A DNA stretch of 30,389 bases from Plakobranchus ocellatus. Its lineage: Eukaryota > Mollusca > Gastropoda > Plakobranchidae. The notes beneath the pieces are model-generated. The model had not been told where the DNA came from. It saw nothing but the letters and a program-made list of their open reading frames with translations, and searched no databases. The stretch is from the NCBI GenBank assembly GCA_019648995.1, contig BLXT01002034.1, positions 1,102,052 to 1,132,440 on the forward strand, given 5' to 3'. This document shows positions 1 to 17,045 of this stretch, one piece after another. The position numbers were made by a program, and so were the translations under genes. Numbering within the stretch: the first letter of the stretch is position 1; each line of letters starts with the position of its first letter.

Positions 1-46
<46 letters not shown>
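1..46. repeat. (AT)n/(GT)n compound microsatellite
   Basis: About 14 AT dinucleotides run directly into about nine GT dinucleotides at the left edge. The array probably continues beyond the window. No coding potential. Confidence 0.95.
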
Positions 47-779
47 ATGCATGGATATAGAGATGAGTACTCGGCTGAGGATTTCAGCTGACGTGCTGGC
101 GTCCAGCCAAAAAAAAAAAAAAGGCTTAAAATAGCTGTGTGTACAGACGATCTACTGTTTGCAATTTCATCTTACATCTTTAGGCTACACCGCTTAAAAA
201 AATCTCAGTCATTCAGAAAAAAAATCCTAGCAAACTTAAAGTTATGTTTGCTGTGATTAGCCCGATAAAATTAGAAGAAGAAAACAGTTAAAAAAAAAAA
301 AAGTTTTAAGTAGGGACACATGCTCATATCTAAGCATGACTAAAATGTAGGGACAAGTCAAACCGAACCAAACTATATTGTACTGTTAATCTACTCTTGG
401 CTTTTTTAAAAAGTCCCTTTCAACAACAATAATGCCAAACTGATAACATTAACTTCAGAAAAAAGATGAAAGAGATTCAATTGCCTTATCACTCAGTGGT
501 ACGTTCAAATCGTTATCATACTCTGTTTTTTTTGGTCAAAAAGGGACAATTATTTCGGTCAGGAAAAAAAGAGGCTCAACCTTAAAATATTATAACAAAA
601 AAATGTTTGTGTGAGCTGATATTATGATAGCCCAACAACAACAAAAACACTAAGGGTGAAGTCGAAGTGTTCCTAAGCCCTTGATACGGTAAGGTGAGGA
701 ATGACTGTTAACAAAGTTCACGCTATGACCTCAGATAACCTCAAGTTTCAGTGAAATTCCGAGATTTTTCGCCGAGGTG
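47..779. other. Upstream flank of GAPDH, no gene seen
   Basis: AT-rich sequence with several A-tracts and no ORF or repeat I recognise. Base composition becomes visibly more GC-rich from about 770 towards the first exon of GAPDH, which is where the promoter is placed. Confidence 0.6.
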
Positions 780-880
780 AACCGAAAATAATCATGTGAC
801 CGCGCATGCGCTCTCTTCCTCAGTTGGATTTCCTCTGGCTCCTCGATTGCTCTGTCTCTCGCTCTTCGCTAGTCCTGACA
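780..880 (+). promoter_or_regulatory. GAPDH promoter region with NRF-1-like and M-box-like motifs
   Basis: Seen: CGCGCATGCGCT at 801-812 fits the NRF-1 palindrome YGCGCAYGCGCR at all but the last base. Immediately upstream, ATCATGTGAC at 791-800 is an M-box/E-box of the type bound by MiT/TFE bHLH-zip factors. No TATA box is apparent; pyrimidine-rich sequence follows (811-875), as in TATA-less housekeeping promoters. Inferred: transcription starts somewhere between about 820 and 890. The exact start cannot be read from sequence. Confidence 0.5.
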
Positions 881-929
881 GGTACAGCAGACAGCATTCT
901 CTTCTCGAAGCCGGCAGTCGCCTAAACAA
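870..929 (+). other. GAPDH exon 1, non-coding 5' UTR
   Basis: The sequence ending CCTAAACAA is followed by GTAAGT at 930, a consensus donor. It contains no ATG in frame with GAPDH, so it is a non-coding leader exon spliced over 2.9 kb to the start-codon exon at 3846. The left boundary is approximate because the transcription start is unknown. Confidence 0.6.
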
Positions 930-1410
930 GTAAGTGGATTTTCTGTTGTTTGAGCTGTATTCCAATTGAATTTCTTAAACATTTTCGAATTATTTCATTT
1001 AAAGCATAGCCTTAAATGTATATTATCAATATTTTTTATTGATCTGTGAAGCAGGCCTGACTTTGCAGACAAATCCACGGTCACCACGTAGATCTATAGA
1101 ATGTAGATCTAGGAACTAAGCTAAAATCACAATTTAGCCCTAGGCTTTTTCCAGCGTCTGATTTTTTTTTTTGCCTAAACTTTGATTTAAGATTATGTTA
1201 AGTTTTGAATTTTTTGATGTAACGAAATAATAGTCGAGATAAAACGGTGAGCAAGTTTTTGACTGTAGGACATAGTGGGACCATATCTACATGTCAAGGT
1301 CGCAACCTTGGCTTCAAAGGCTAAGGTCGTATACCGGCTACACCTAAATCTTTACCTTCCAAGTTGCATATGAAGATCAAAGCAATGATTAAAATGATAT
1401 GGTTTTTATT

Positions 1411-1755
1411 CTAGATATAAGATGGAACTTGTACACCATTTATAGGTCGAACTTTAAATCCTCTTATTGACTTTGAGGGTGCTTCAACTAGTTCTTTGAC
1501 CCAGATCTCAATAGACAAGGCTTTTTTTATCTTATTTGAATTTTGTACTCGCATGGGGACCGTTGCAAGTGGATCTTCACAAATTTTATAATTTGCATGC
1601 AGACTTGCAAGTTCTAGATCCAAGTCCGATTTTTTCATAAACTTATAGCAATCTTGTACCCTTTTGTCTCCTTTCCACTTTTTTTCTATCAAAAGTGTGA
1701 AATCCCTCCCCCCCCGGATCTTTGCACTTGCAAACTCGGCAGATTCATCTAACAT
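1411..1755 (-). other. Unidentified antisense ORF in GAPDH intron 1
   Basis: 114-codon open frame, the longest in the intron, with composition unlike simple AT-rich noise: many charged residues, and motifs such as IRGGRDFTLLIEKKWKGDKR near the N-terminal end. I do not recognise a family. It lies 65 bases from a tandemly duplicated repeat, so a decayed transposable-element coding fragment is one option. A chance ORF or an exon of an unseen antisense transcript are others. No promoter, splice context or poly(A) signal supports an independent gene. Confidence 0.25.
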
Positions 1756-1819
1756 GATAACTGTAGTAGAATGAAATAACCAAATGAGGCTTGTAGACTT
1801 CTAAGTCGTCTTCAAAAGG

Positions 1820-2409
1820 TTTTAGATTTCAAACTTTATGATCATTTTTCTTATTTGGTTTCTCTTGCTCAAATTCTGACTTCAAGCATATTTTGGTAAG
1901 ACTTATTAAAACACATACAAGAAAAGATCTATAAATGTTAGCCAGCTTTCCCACTTAAATCACAGAATAATGATTTAACTAGATAGAAAAAGAGGAACAC
2001 ATTTTCTTTGCATCACTTGACCAAGATTTCAAGTCATTGCTTAACTGGAGCTCAACTTCTCAGCTGCTGCTGTATAATCCGAAAGTTTTGAGTTGTTTTT
2101 CAAAAACCAAAAAAATTTTAGATTTCAAACTTTATGATCATTTTTCTTATTTGGTTTCTCTTGCTCTAATTCCGACTTCAAGCATATTTTGGTAAGACTT
2201 CTTAAAACACACAAGAAAAGATCTATGGATGCTAGCCTGCTTTCCCACTTAAATCACAGAATAATGATTTAACTAGATAGAAAAAGAACACATTTTCTTT
2301 ACATCACTTGACCAAGATTTCAAGTCATTGCTTAACTGGAGCTCAACTTTTCAGCTGCTGCTGTATAATCCGAAAGTTTTGAGTTCTTTCTTTCAAAAAC
2401 CAAAAAAAT
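1820..2409. repeat. Tandem direct duplication, two ~295-bp copies
   Basis: Copy 1 is 1820-2115 and copy 2 is 2116-2409, abutting. Both start TTTTAGATTTCAAACTTTAT and end TTTCAAAAACCAAAAAAAT. They differ by scattered substitutions and a few short indels (for example AGAGGAACAC against AGAACAC), and I estimate about 95% identity by eye. No ORF spans either copy. Confidence 0.9.
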
Positions 2410-3079
2410 ATCTATGCTTTTGAATAAAGTATTTTTTAAGTATAAAATAATTTTGGAAAGATTTCCAATTTAATGCACACATGATGAAAATCGGATAATG
2501 ATGAAATGAAGGCAATTTTAACTGTCAATTACTTTAAAAATTTAACAATTTACAATTACAATTTTGTTTAAAAGTGATATATTAAAGTTTTTGGAAAAAA
2601 TTATCGCCCCAGATCGCCATCTTGCCATCTTGGATAATAGGGGCTGAGTTTTAGTTTATCAGATCTGTTTCTGCAATTAATTTCAAAATAAAGTTGCAAA
2701 TGATCTGAAGAAATTGTTTCAACTTTATATGATGGTTATTCTGTAATGACAGGTGGGTGAGTATAGCCTTCATTTTAAACTTTTTTTTTTTTTGGATGTG
2801 CACATTCGGAAGTCTTTCAGCAATGATATAATTATGGTGACTAAGCTCATTTTTAATTGCACTTTCTGAAGTAGTAACCTAATTAAATGTCATGATCTGA
2901 CAAAATAGAATGTTTTATATTTTCATCACATTGAATTAAAATTTACTATTTCTGAGGACTTGTTCAAGATGTATAAACCATCTTTTATTAACACACAACA
3001 CTGTCTAGTCAAAGTAGCCTATAAAATTAAGCAGAAGTCATTTTAATATGACAATGAATTTTCGAGTGTAATAAAAAAA

Positions 3080-3165
3080 AAAGTGATGCAAAGAAAATGT
3101 TTCCCTTTTCACAAATTTAATAAGACAAATTGGTGAGCATCCCAGCATCCATAATTTCCTTTTGA
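3080..3165 (-). repeat. Diverged inverted relative of the intron 1 duplication
   Basis: On the minus strand this stretch reads ACATTTTCTTTGCATCACTT, identical over 20 bases to part of copy 1 of the 1820-2409 duplication. A second shared block, ATGGATGCT, lies in the same relative order. The sequence between the blocks has diverged. This suggests a dispersed repeat family rather than a purely local duplication. Confidence 0.5.
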
Positions 3166-3855
3166 ATATTCTGGATAAAAGGAAGCCTCTGCGTTTAGTC
3201 AAAAAAATACTCTTAGCAACAAATTCTTAGGCCTACTCAGTTCTGTTGGTTCTAAGCATCAGATTTTCTTTATAGACTAAAACTGAGGGAGCCTATTATG
3301 TTACCTTAAGGGCAGCACATCTATTTTTATATTTTAACTCTGTTCTTTAGAATATTTATTTAATGTTATTGTGTCAAAATGTTATTGTAAAGTTTTGAAT
3401 TGAATTGCATTTTCAAAAAATCTTGAATGTCTTTTGGAGTTGGTACACAAGCTTACAATATCTCCTCTTTTGGGAAATTGAAGGAATGAGTTTTAACACC
3501 AGTGTTAATGTAATCGGAAATATTTGGTATTTTATTAGTAATTTAAAAAGCTGTCTTTCCCAGGTAAATTGAATAAGGCCCATCATAAAGAAATTTCGGC
3601 ACAAATGAGTATTTTCTGTGTAGAAAATTAAAATGTATCCTTTAAGTTTTGCATTGACTCTATTTCCAAAAACAAAAAAAGTATTACTTTGGGTCATAAG
3701 TTTTCACATAATGCACTGATAAAATGAAATCGATTCCCCTCCCCCCCTCCCCACATACACACACACACATACAACCATGAAATACTAGTTATGGAGCATA
3801 GGAAGCATCACTTTTAAATTCTTTATCTTTACAATGTATTTTCAGATCAGTCATA

Positions 3856-9941
<6,086 letters not shown>

Positions 9942-10870
9942 GCTTTCAAAGAACTCAACTTTAGCATAGCGCCATGTGATGTACAGTAGATAATCAAGTT
10001 TTGGTGCATGGGTGGACTAAAGAATACGTGTGTTGCTCTATCTTAAGCCACAGATATTTGTGTGAAATAACTGGCATTGTTTAAAGACATTATCGTGGCA
10101 TTAAAAACTTCTTTCTAAAGAGCTGATACAAAAATTTGAGATTATTTTTTTTGTTAGTTTTTTAAAACTTGTCTGTTGCTACCCCTCAACAAACTTACTG
10201 TGAAATAGTGCTATGCTTCTGTACCAGAGAGATATTGAATGAAATCAATTACAATGCCTTGGAGATCTTAAACTTGTATTTAATTTTGTATGCACCTCTT
10301 GAGTTATGTCATGTTATTTCAGCCATAATGAGGTTAGTTCTTATTTTGAGATAGAATCAGTTACGCACTTCTGTTTCGAAACATCACTGATTCGAACATT
10401 GGCCATATGAGAAGAAATATTGGTAAATAAAACGAGATCAAACTAATTTAGCATGGCTGATATGACAAGACAAATCACTGGTTGGGTGCTTTTCTCAAGC
10501 TGTTGCCATCAAATTTTCTTTTTCGTATTTTTTACTCCTTTGAGTAGATTTTTTGTTGTAGATTATTGCTTGAAGAATGATACATATTACTGATATTTTA
10601 TAATTTTCTCTGCGTTTCCCTTACTTTTTTTTTGTCAAATTGGCAAATTCTTTGAGGAATCCATAATCTGTAAGTGTAATGTTAAATGTACAAATTAATG
10701 TCCACACATTATGAAGTTGCCTTAAAAAACGACTTGTAAGATGTGGACATTCACTGTGTACTTTTCTTAATTAATGTAGAGTTTTTTTTATTTCTTTGAA
10801 TGTCGACTAGTTTGCTAAGCTTTTTACTATTCTGTGTTTTTGAAAGTAAATAAATGCAGCCCAACAATTT
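9942..10870 (+). other. GAPDH 3' UTR with two poly(A) signals
   Basis: Non-coding sequence after the GAPDH stop. AATAAA occurs at 10426-10431 and again at 10849-10854, so UTRs of roughly 0.5 and 0.9 kb are possible. T-rich stretches lie upstream of the distal signal. The choice between sites is not decidable from sequence alone. Confidence 0.6.
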
Positions 10871-13800
10871 CTGTTAACTAGTTGTTTCCTTGAAAAATGA
10901 GCGTTTTTATGGTTATATAAACTTTTAAAAAAAATATGGGATTTTTTTCACCTCGAACATTCAAAAATTAAGCCTTGCGGTACTTTGATATTATTATCAT
11001 TCACATTGTATGTCATGATCCGTCTTTGACCTCCACTTTCGTATATTAAAAAAGTGATTTTTGGCAACAAAGCATGACCAAGGTAAGCCTATTAAGGCAA
11101 TTCCCTACTGCTTCTCTCGCTGAGCAAAGGCTGAAAAGTGAAAACTGATCACCTTCTATAGGCATTTGTGGAGCACAAAAGCTTTTTATTGACGATATGC
11201 AATATTTTTATCTAAAAGTATAAAGTAATCTTATTGTTTTCAGTAGATCTTATTTCTTGTATGCATGGAGGTTAGATCTAGGTTATGAGGCCTAGCACAA
11301 TGGGAGCACTATTTAGTGGGCTGGTATAACGATGCTGCTTGTATGGATACATGAAAATTGGGCCACAAAATTTAGATTTTGTCTTTTCTTGCATAGGTCC
11401 AGTATTCTCATTTTGAAAATCTTCCATGCCCCAAAGGGTACTTGATTATGAAAGTCTTGTAGGCCTAAGTATCATTGTTTTGTTGTAACTCATAAGATGA
11501 TGATAATCATGACAATGGTGGTGATAACTGTTGATGGTAATGGTGATGATGATGCCATAATGAGAAAGGTGTTGGTGATCAAGAGGATATGATTATAATG
11601 GTGGTGATGGTTATGATGGTGAAGATGGTTAGTGATGTTCCAATGTAGGATAATTGATATGATAGTTTCATCTTTAACTTCCTGTCCAGTCCATTTTGTA
11701 CAAGTGATCAATGAAAGATCTACAAGCTTTTAGTAATGTTTTCAGTAAATGAGAGCAGGCCCTTGCGGTAAGGCCTACTGTGAACATAAGAATCCCATAG
11801 GATATTGACACTGAGGGACCATTCATACTGTGAAAATGCAAACTGTTGATCAATAAAACTTAAGCAAGGCTTTGCAAATAAACCCGTTAGTCTTAGAATT
11901 TGCTTGCAAGTTTGAGAATGGGTCTAGCATTTTTATCTAGTTATACCACAGGATACAATCGGTAGCTAAACTATTTTGCATTGATTTCAACATGTTTGGG
12001 AAGAGGTGAACCTTTCAGATTCATTTTGTATTGTATTGAATCATTGAATTTCTGCAACGGATGATTTTTTTTTTTGAAAAATGGTCAATTGAGGCATTCC
12101 TACACTAAGAGCCTTGTTTTTGAAAAATATTCGAAAATTAGAAGTCACTGTGCCTTTTTGGCACACAATGCTCGAAGGTTTACCAGGGTAGCTCGCATGT
12201 ATTAGCAGTAGCAGCTAGGAACAAAAAATGGCTCTGGGGAAAAAGTTTTAAGCATCCTGGAGTCACTCTGAATGCAATGCTGTTGAGTTCCCTTGAAGCT
12301 TATGGGTTAAATAGTGATCATTACAGGTTTTATAATCTACTATTGAAATTGGGACCTCATTTCTGACATTTGCTGTTAACTCTTAAACCGTTAAGTTTTT
12401 TTTCTCACACAAAGCAATCAGATAAATTGTGTAATTTAAAACGTGAAGGAAGTAGTCCCGGGGCAATTAAAGTAGTTTTGGAATAATTTGTGAGTATAAA
12501 AATCAAAACAAATTAATAGAAACAGAACAAACCCATCTTACACTGGCGTCCAGTACTGTGAATTTTACAAACTATCGGACGCTCCCATCGTCCAGCAATG
12601 GTTTATGAGTTAAAACAGTTGTTCAATTCAACCTCTTTTGGTGTCAATGACATGCATTTATACTTTTTAAATATTAATACTTATCTTTATGGACATTGAT
12701 TACTTAGGAGGAGCATAATTTGAGACTAGTCTGAATGAATAGGAAGTTAATTTTGAACATTTTAAACTATAAAAAAAGGCTAAAACTTCTTTCTTTGAAG
12801 TCATAAAGGATAATTAAATCTAAGCTGCTGAGACACAGGATTTGTGCGTTTTTAGAGGCCCTTCAACAATTTTCTTCAAAGTTGCTGGTTTTCATCATTC
12901 CCTCATTCTCTGCAAAACAAAATTCACGCACCAAATTTTGCCCATTGGGTTAAAAATTCTGGACAGTATTTCTGGTATGCAGTTAATTTTTCAAAAAAAA
13001 AAAAAAACCAGTTAATTGCTCTCTACAATTCAATCTGAAAATTGAATTTTTTTGCTTTCAAATTATGCTTTTGTAAGCCTTTGTGAGCAACATTGACGCG
13101 TCCATATTTTTGTGAATTTGTCTAGGTCTTGCATGCTCATCCATAGCTCCTTTAAGTAAAATGTTATGGGACATATTTTTAATGACCAGTCTTAAGACTG
13201 TAGGGATTATAGCTTATCGATCATTTTCTATGATTTCTCAATTTTTCTTCTGCCGAAATGACTGATATAATTCTGAAATAAGCCTAAACTAAACTCTCCA
13301 AGTTGGCATATCTGAGAGTGAGAATGGCTAAATCTTCCAAAAGACAACTTTTGTTACATTTGCAACACTTTTTCGTGATGGTTAAATGTCCATTGAATTG
13401 CAGTGTTGTGAATCTTAATCTTTTTGTAAACATTGATAGTGAAAATAAGGAAAGAAATGTTAATTGTGTACTAAAGCATGTCAAAATTTTTGGTCTTTGA
13501 GCATAAGATGTATATATCAAATAAGAATGGTTCTTAAGACTTAGAAACTAAAAGCTTGGGGTACAACCAAAGTGCTATGTGATCTCACTCCCCAACCTGA
13601 ACCTTTCAACATCGAAAAAGGAAAATTACATCAAATAATAATGACTGAGATCAGTGAATGAATTTCCTTTGATTTTGAAATCAGTTTTTGTGGTTTATTA
13701 CAAAAAAATGTATTTATTCAAAGATTCCATTACAATTATTTCACTCTTTGCAAAGCACATACTGATTTCGTGAGGTTACAAAAAAAAAAAACAATCATAA

Positions 13801-14427
13801 AATTGAAACATGAACTAAGCATGTCATGGAAGCAATAAAAAATGGCAGTGATCTATGCTTTAATCATGGAAGAAGAAAACCCCCTCAAATTGTTGCATAA
13901 GTAACTTTGTAAGCTGTTTCTCAGTATGAGCAATGAGCAGGGGCTAAAATTTGTTCTACATCTTTGTATTTGGTCACCATATAACTCCTTGAAGTATCTT
14001 CACAAGTACCCCTGATGATGAGAGTGAACTTCCAAACTGACATTGCATGTATTTTAGTCTCCAGCCCTTACAAAACATCCAAAACAAAACAACCAAATCT
14101 ATTGGATAATTGCTTTGGACATTGAATCATCGATACAGTCTGAAACTGCATCGTTCTAGCTTTGTAAATGTGAAAACAGGACTCTGGTATTTCTGTTTTG
14201 TGCCTTCATATAAGTGTTAAAATTGGTAAATAGGGATTTAAATTAAAAAGAAAGGAAACATAAAAATCTAATGCAGTATCTAAGTCGTGAAAAATGAATG
14301 TTGCTTTTTATCCCAAGTTACTTCCCATACAAAATTACTTGCAGAAGGGAAAATATTACAATATGTCAATTATAAAAGTCAGTCACATATACAATAAAGT
14401 TCATATTCCATTCCGTATAAAAGATTA
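10871..14427. other. Intergenic, no gene seen
   Basis: AT-rich sequence downstream of GAPDH. The only structured stretch is a TGATGG-type degenerate simple repeat at about 11495-11635. Short open frames at 13284-13520 on both strands have no supporting context. Confidence 0.6.
11495..11635. repeat. Degenerate (GAT/GGT)n trinucleotide-rich tract
   Basis: Imperfect runs of GATGAT, GGTGGTGAT and GATGGT. On the minus strand they translate to a histidine-rich run, which explains the open frame there without a gene. Confidence 0.7.
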
Positions 14428-14714
14428 AAAAAAAAAAAGTAAAGTGGGCTCCACGCTTAATCCAAGCATCGGGAAACCAAGAGTAGGGTCTTGATGGTTG
14501 TTGGCAATAAGGCATTATGAGGTAGTTTGCCATTGCTTTTCTCGCCGCCTTTACTTTCGCCGGATCTTAAGACAATAAGAGACCTAGCTATCCATTTAGT
14601 GCTGGGTGGACACAGGGGAGCAATGGAAAATTGACTTGGTCAGGACTGGGATTCGAACCCCGGACCTCTTACTTGGTGGCCAACTGCCCTACCAGATGAA
14701 CTACCGCTCCACCA
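14428..14714 (-). mobile_element. tRNA-derived SINE with target-site duplication
   Basis: Read on the minus strand, the element begins GGTGGAGCGGTAGTTCATCT (A-box-like TAGTTCATCTGGTAGGGCAG). A near-perfect B box, GGGGTTCGAATCCC, follows at about 14649-14662, as in Pol III-transcribed tRNA-derived SINEs. A non-tRNA body of about 190 bases follows, containing GCAATGGCAAACTACCTC. The 3' end on this strand is T-rich rather than A-rich. Flanks GTATAAAAGATTA (14415-14427) and GTACAAAAGATTA (14715-14727) match at 12 of 13 bases, a target-site duplication fixing the boundaries. The tRNA head lacks a sound cloverleaf, so this is not a functional tRNA gene. It is unlikely to encode a protein. Confidence 0.85.
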
Positions 14715-14727
14715 GTACAAAAGATTA

Positions 14728-15965
14728 TTAGCTCTTTAATTATGAGATAAATTTAAACAGAAAATGTAGAGAAAAGTATGAAAAACAAAATTGAGTGCAC
14801 ATATGTGTCACATCTGGACATTGTGGGGCAAACGTCCCATCTCATTTATTTTGAGTAAGAAGGCCAATCATAGATATTCATATAATAAATTTGCTATACA
14901 TTTTCTCACACAGGGCCAAAACTCGGCCAGATATTCAATTTGTTGAAATTGGATAAGAACTTGAAGCTTCATTTGTCTGAAAACAACACCTTTAGCCCCA
15001 ATGAGGAGAGTCACATCACAATTGTGGTTTACATTAAAAAAAGTGAAGGCAGAAGGAACTTGTAAAACAGTGAACTTGATCACAGACATTGTGCACAGCA
15101 GATCTAAAAATATGAGTTTTTATAAAAATCATTTGGAAGTCTATAAATATAAAAACTTCCACGTAAAAAAACACATAAAAAAATATACAAGCATAAATAT
15201 TTAATGCTGCCTTAGCTGCTCAGCAGAAAGTAATATCAAACAGTTCCTTTTTTAAAAAATTCCAGAACATTTTGTATAGATAAAAAGCACAAATCACATT
15301 CACTAAATGGAAAAAGAAATCAGCACGTAATAGGCCAACCATTGTTCTTATTATTTTACAGGATTTCAGAGTGTTAAATGGCCTAATGGGAGCTGTAACT
15401 AGGTGCTCTAATAGATAAATAGCTCTGATATCCAGTACTGATCACATCCATGAATCTCATTTGACAAGAGGAAAGAATTACCATGTCAATAAAATAATTG
15501 ATTCGAAAATTTACCAGAATGCATGGGCAGAAGTAACTAAGATTACAAGCAGAATTTAAACACTATTATTTTCATCTTCTCTGAAGGCACAAGATTAATG
15601 TGGCATTTTATCCTACATTTCAAATTCTCAAGTACTAAAGTATTAACTATTAGGCACAGAAGTTGAAAGCAGTGAAGTAGAGTATGCAGATTTTACACAC
15701 CAAGATTTAATGTTTTTTTATTTTCTTTCTCTGAAGGATAAAAAAAACATAATCTATAAATCCACTTGATGGAAACAGCACCACACTGTTTCGAGTATTC
15801 TCACCCTCATCCCGTTATTTCAGGAAATACTGCTGCCACATGTTCTGATTTTTCAATTTGGTGAGAAAAAAAAGTAAGTCATTTCATTTGTAATCTTGCA
15901 TGGATATTTCGAATAAATTATTTGGTATAAGAACAGAGGCTTTGTATTGTTTTAATACTTAAGAG
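14728..15965. other. Intergenic, no gene seen
   Basis: AT-rich sequence with short uninformative open frames (14868-15204 on both strands). Nothing recognisable. Confidence 0.6.
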
Positions 15966-15969
15966 GCAG

Positions 15970-16165
15970 CAGCCTTGTCAAAGGCAATTTTGCCTTAAGG
16001 TCACACCCTTGACAAAGGAAATTTTTTCTACAGGTCACACCCTTGACAAAGGTAATTTCCTAAAGATCACACCCTTGACAAAGGTAATTTCCTAAAGATC
16101 ACACCCTTGACAAAGGTAATTTCCCCTTCAGGCCACACTCTTGTCAAAGGTAATTTCTCCTAAAC
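15970..16165. repeat. ~32-bp minisatellite, about six units
   Basis: The unit is close to TTGACAAAGGTAATTTCCTA followed by AAGATCACACCC. The central units are exactly 32 bases apart; the outer ones are 33-35 and more diverged (TTGTCAAAGG, GGCCACACTC). Not coding. Confidence 0.9.
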
Positions 16166-17045
16166 TTTGCTGCCTTGTCTGATTGTGCATTAGTAATACA
16201 AACAATAATTCTTTTAAAAATTGACAGAAATTGCTCAAAAATACACAAAAAATGTGAATGATCTCCAGAAGTAAGATATTCTTCCTTACCTTTGTCTACA
16301 CTTTTGCCACAAAAAAAAAAAATGATGATTACTTTTTTATGGATATATCCATTGTCAGGACAATACAGTGCTTTTGGCCGTAAGCTTCATAGACAATCAG
16401 ATTATTATGCAGTCAGTCCTTTCAACCCAATACAAAAAAAGAAAAAGCATTAAAGTACATATCTTGTCAACATGCTTTACAAATGCAAACTTGTGAATTT
16501 TTTCTAAAAAGAGGACAATGATAACTGGGTTTGCTTCATCCCAGTTGAAAAAAAAAAATTCTGGGTCTCAAAAATGTAAAGGGAATAGAATTTTCCTTCC
16601 TGAGCATTACTTTAGTTACACAAACCATCTTTGGGCAAAGCAGGCCTGTTCGGCTTCTTATCAGTACCTCATCATTCTCGTGGGATGGGCTAACTTGCTG
16701 TTAGCCACATGTGTCATTATCTCAAGCCAAGCACGAGCAAACCAACAATTTTTACAGGAATTCATCATAACAAGCACAAACTCACAGCTACTTGTGCTCA
16801 TTTGTTTGAAATACATTCCATAGTAAAACTGTTATGGTGATATTCTACACATTTGTAACTTAAGTAAAAACAATACATGCTTTATCCTATGCTGCACTTT
16901 TTGCCTCGTGGAGATTTTTTCCATGTTGTTTTTTTTTTTTCTTAATTGGTCATATACAATGATAGAAAAGACAGAATGTCAAGTTTAGCGGTATGCTTTA
17001 TCCTTAGTAAATTTGCTAATTTTTATTGATGCCATAAGTCATATG
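16166..17045. other. Intergenic, no gene seen
   Basis: AT-rich, with several homopolymer A and T runs. A 101-codon plus-strand frame at 16518-16823 has no recognisable domain or promoter context and I do not call it a gene. Confidence 0.6.

Larger units (their letters stand above)
930..3845 (+). other. GAPDH intron 1 (2.9 kb)
   Basis: Donor GTAAGT at 930 and acceptor TTTTCAG ending 3845. It contains an antisense ORF (1411-1755), a tandem duplication (1820-2409) and a diverged inverted relative near 3080-3165. The rest is AT-rich sequence with T- and A-tracts in which I see nothing else. Confidence 0.8.

Noticed and set aside
11490-11711. Histidine-rich minus-strand frame, 73 codons
   Set aside because: It is explained by the GAT/GGT simple repeat; no gene context.
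13284-13520. Overlapping 78- and 65-codon frames on opposite strands
   Set aside because: Neither resembles a known protein, and mutual overlap in AT-rich intergenic DNA is typical of chance frames.
14645-14714. Possible tRNA gene on the minus strand
   Set aside because: Good B box and passable A box but no convincing cloverleaf. The sequence continues into a SINE body with target-site duplications, so it is a SINE head.
16518-16823. 101-codon plus-strand frame
   Set aside because: No recognisable domain, no conserved motif and no promoter or splice support; it contains lysine runs from an A-tract. Consistent with chance.
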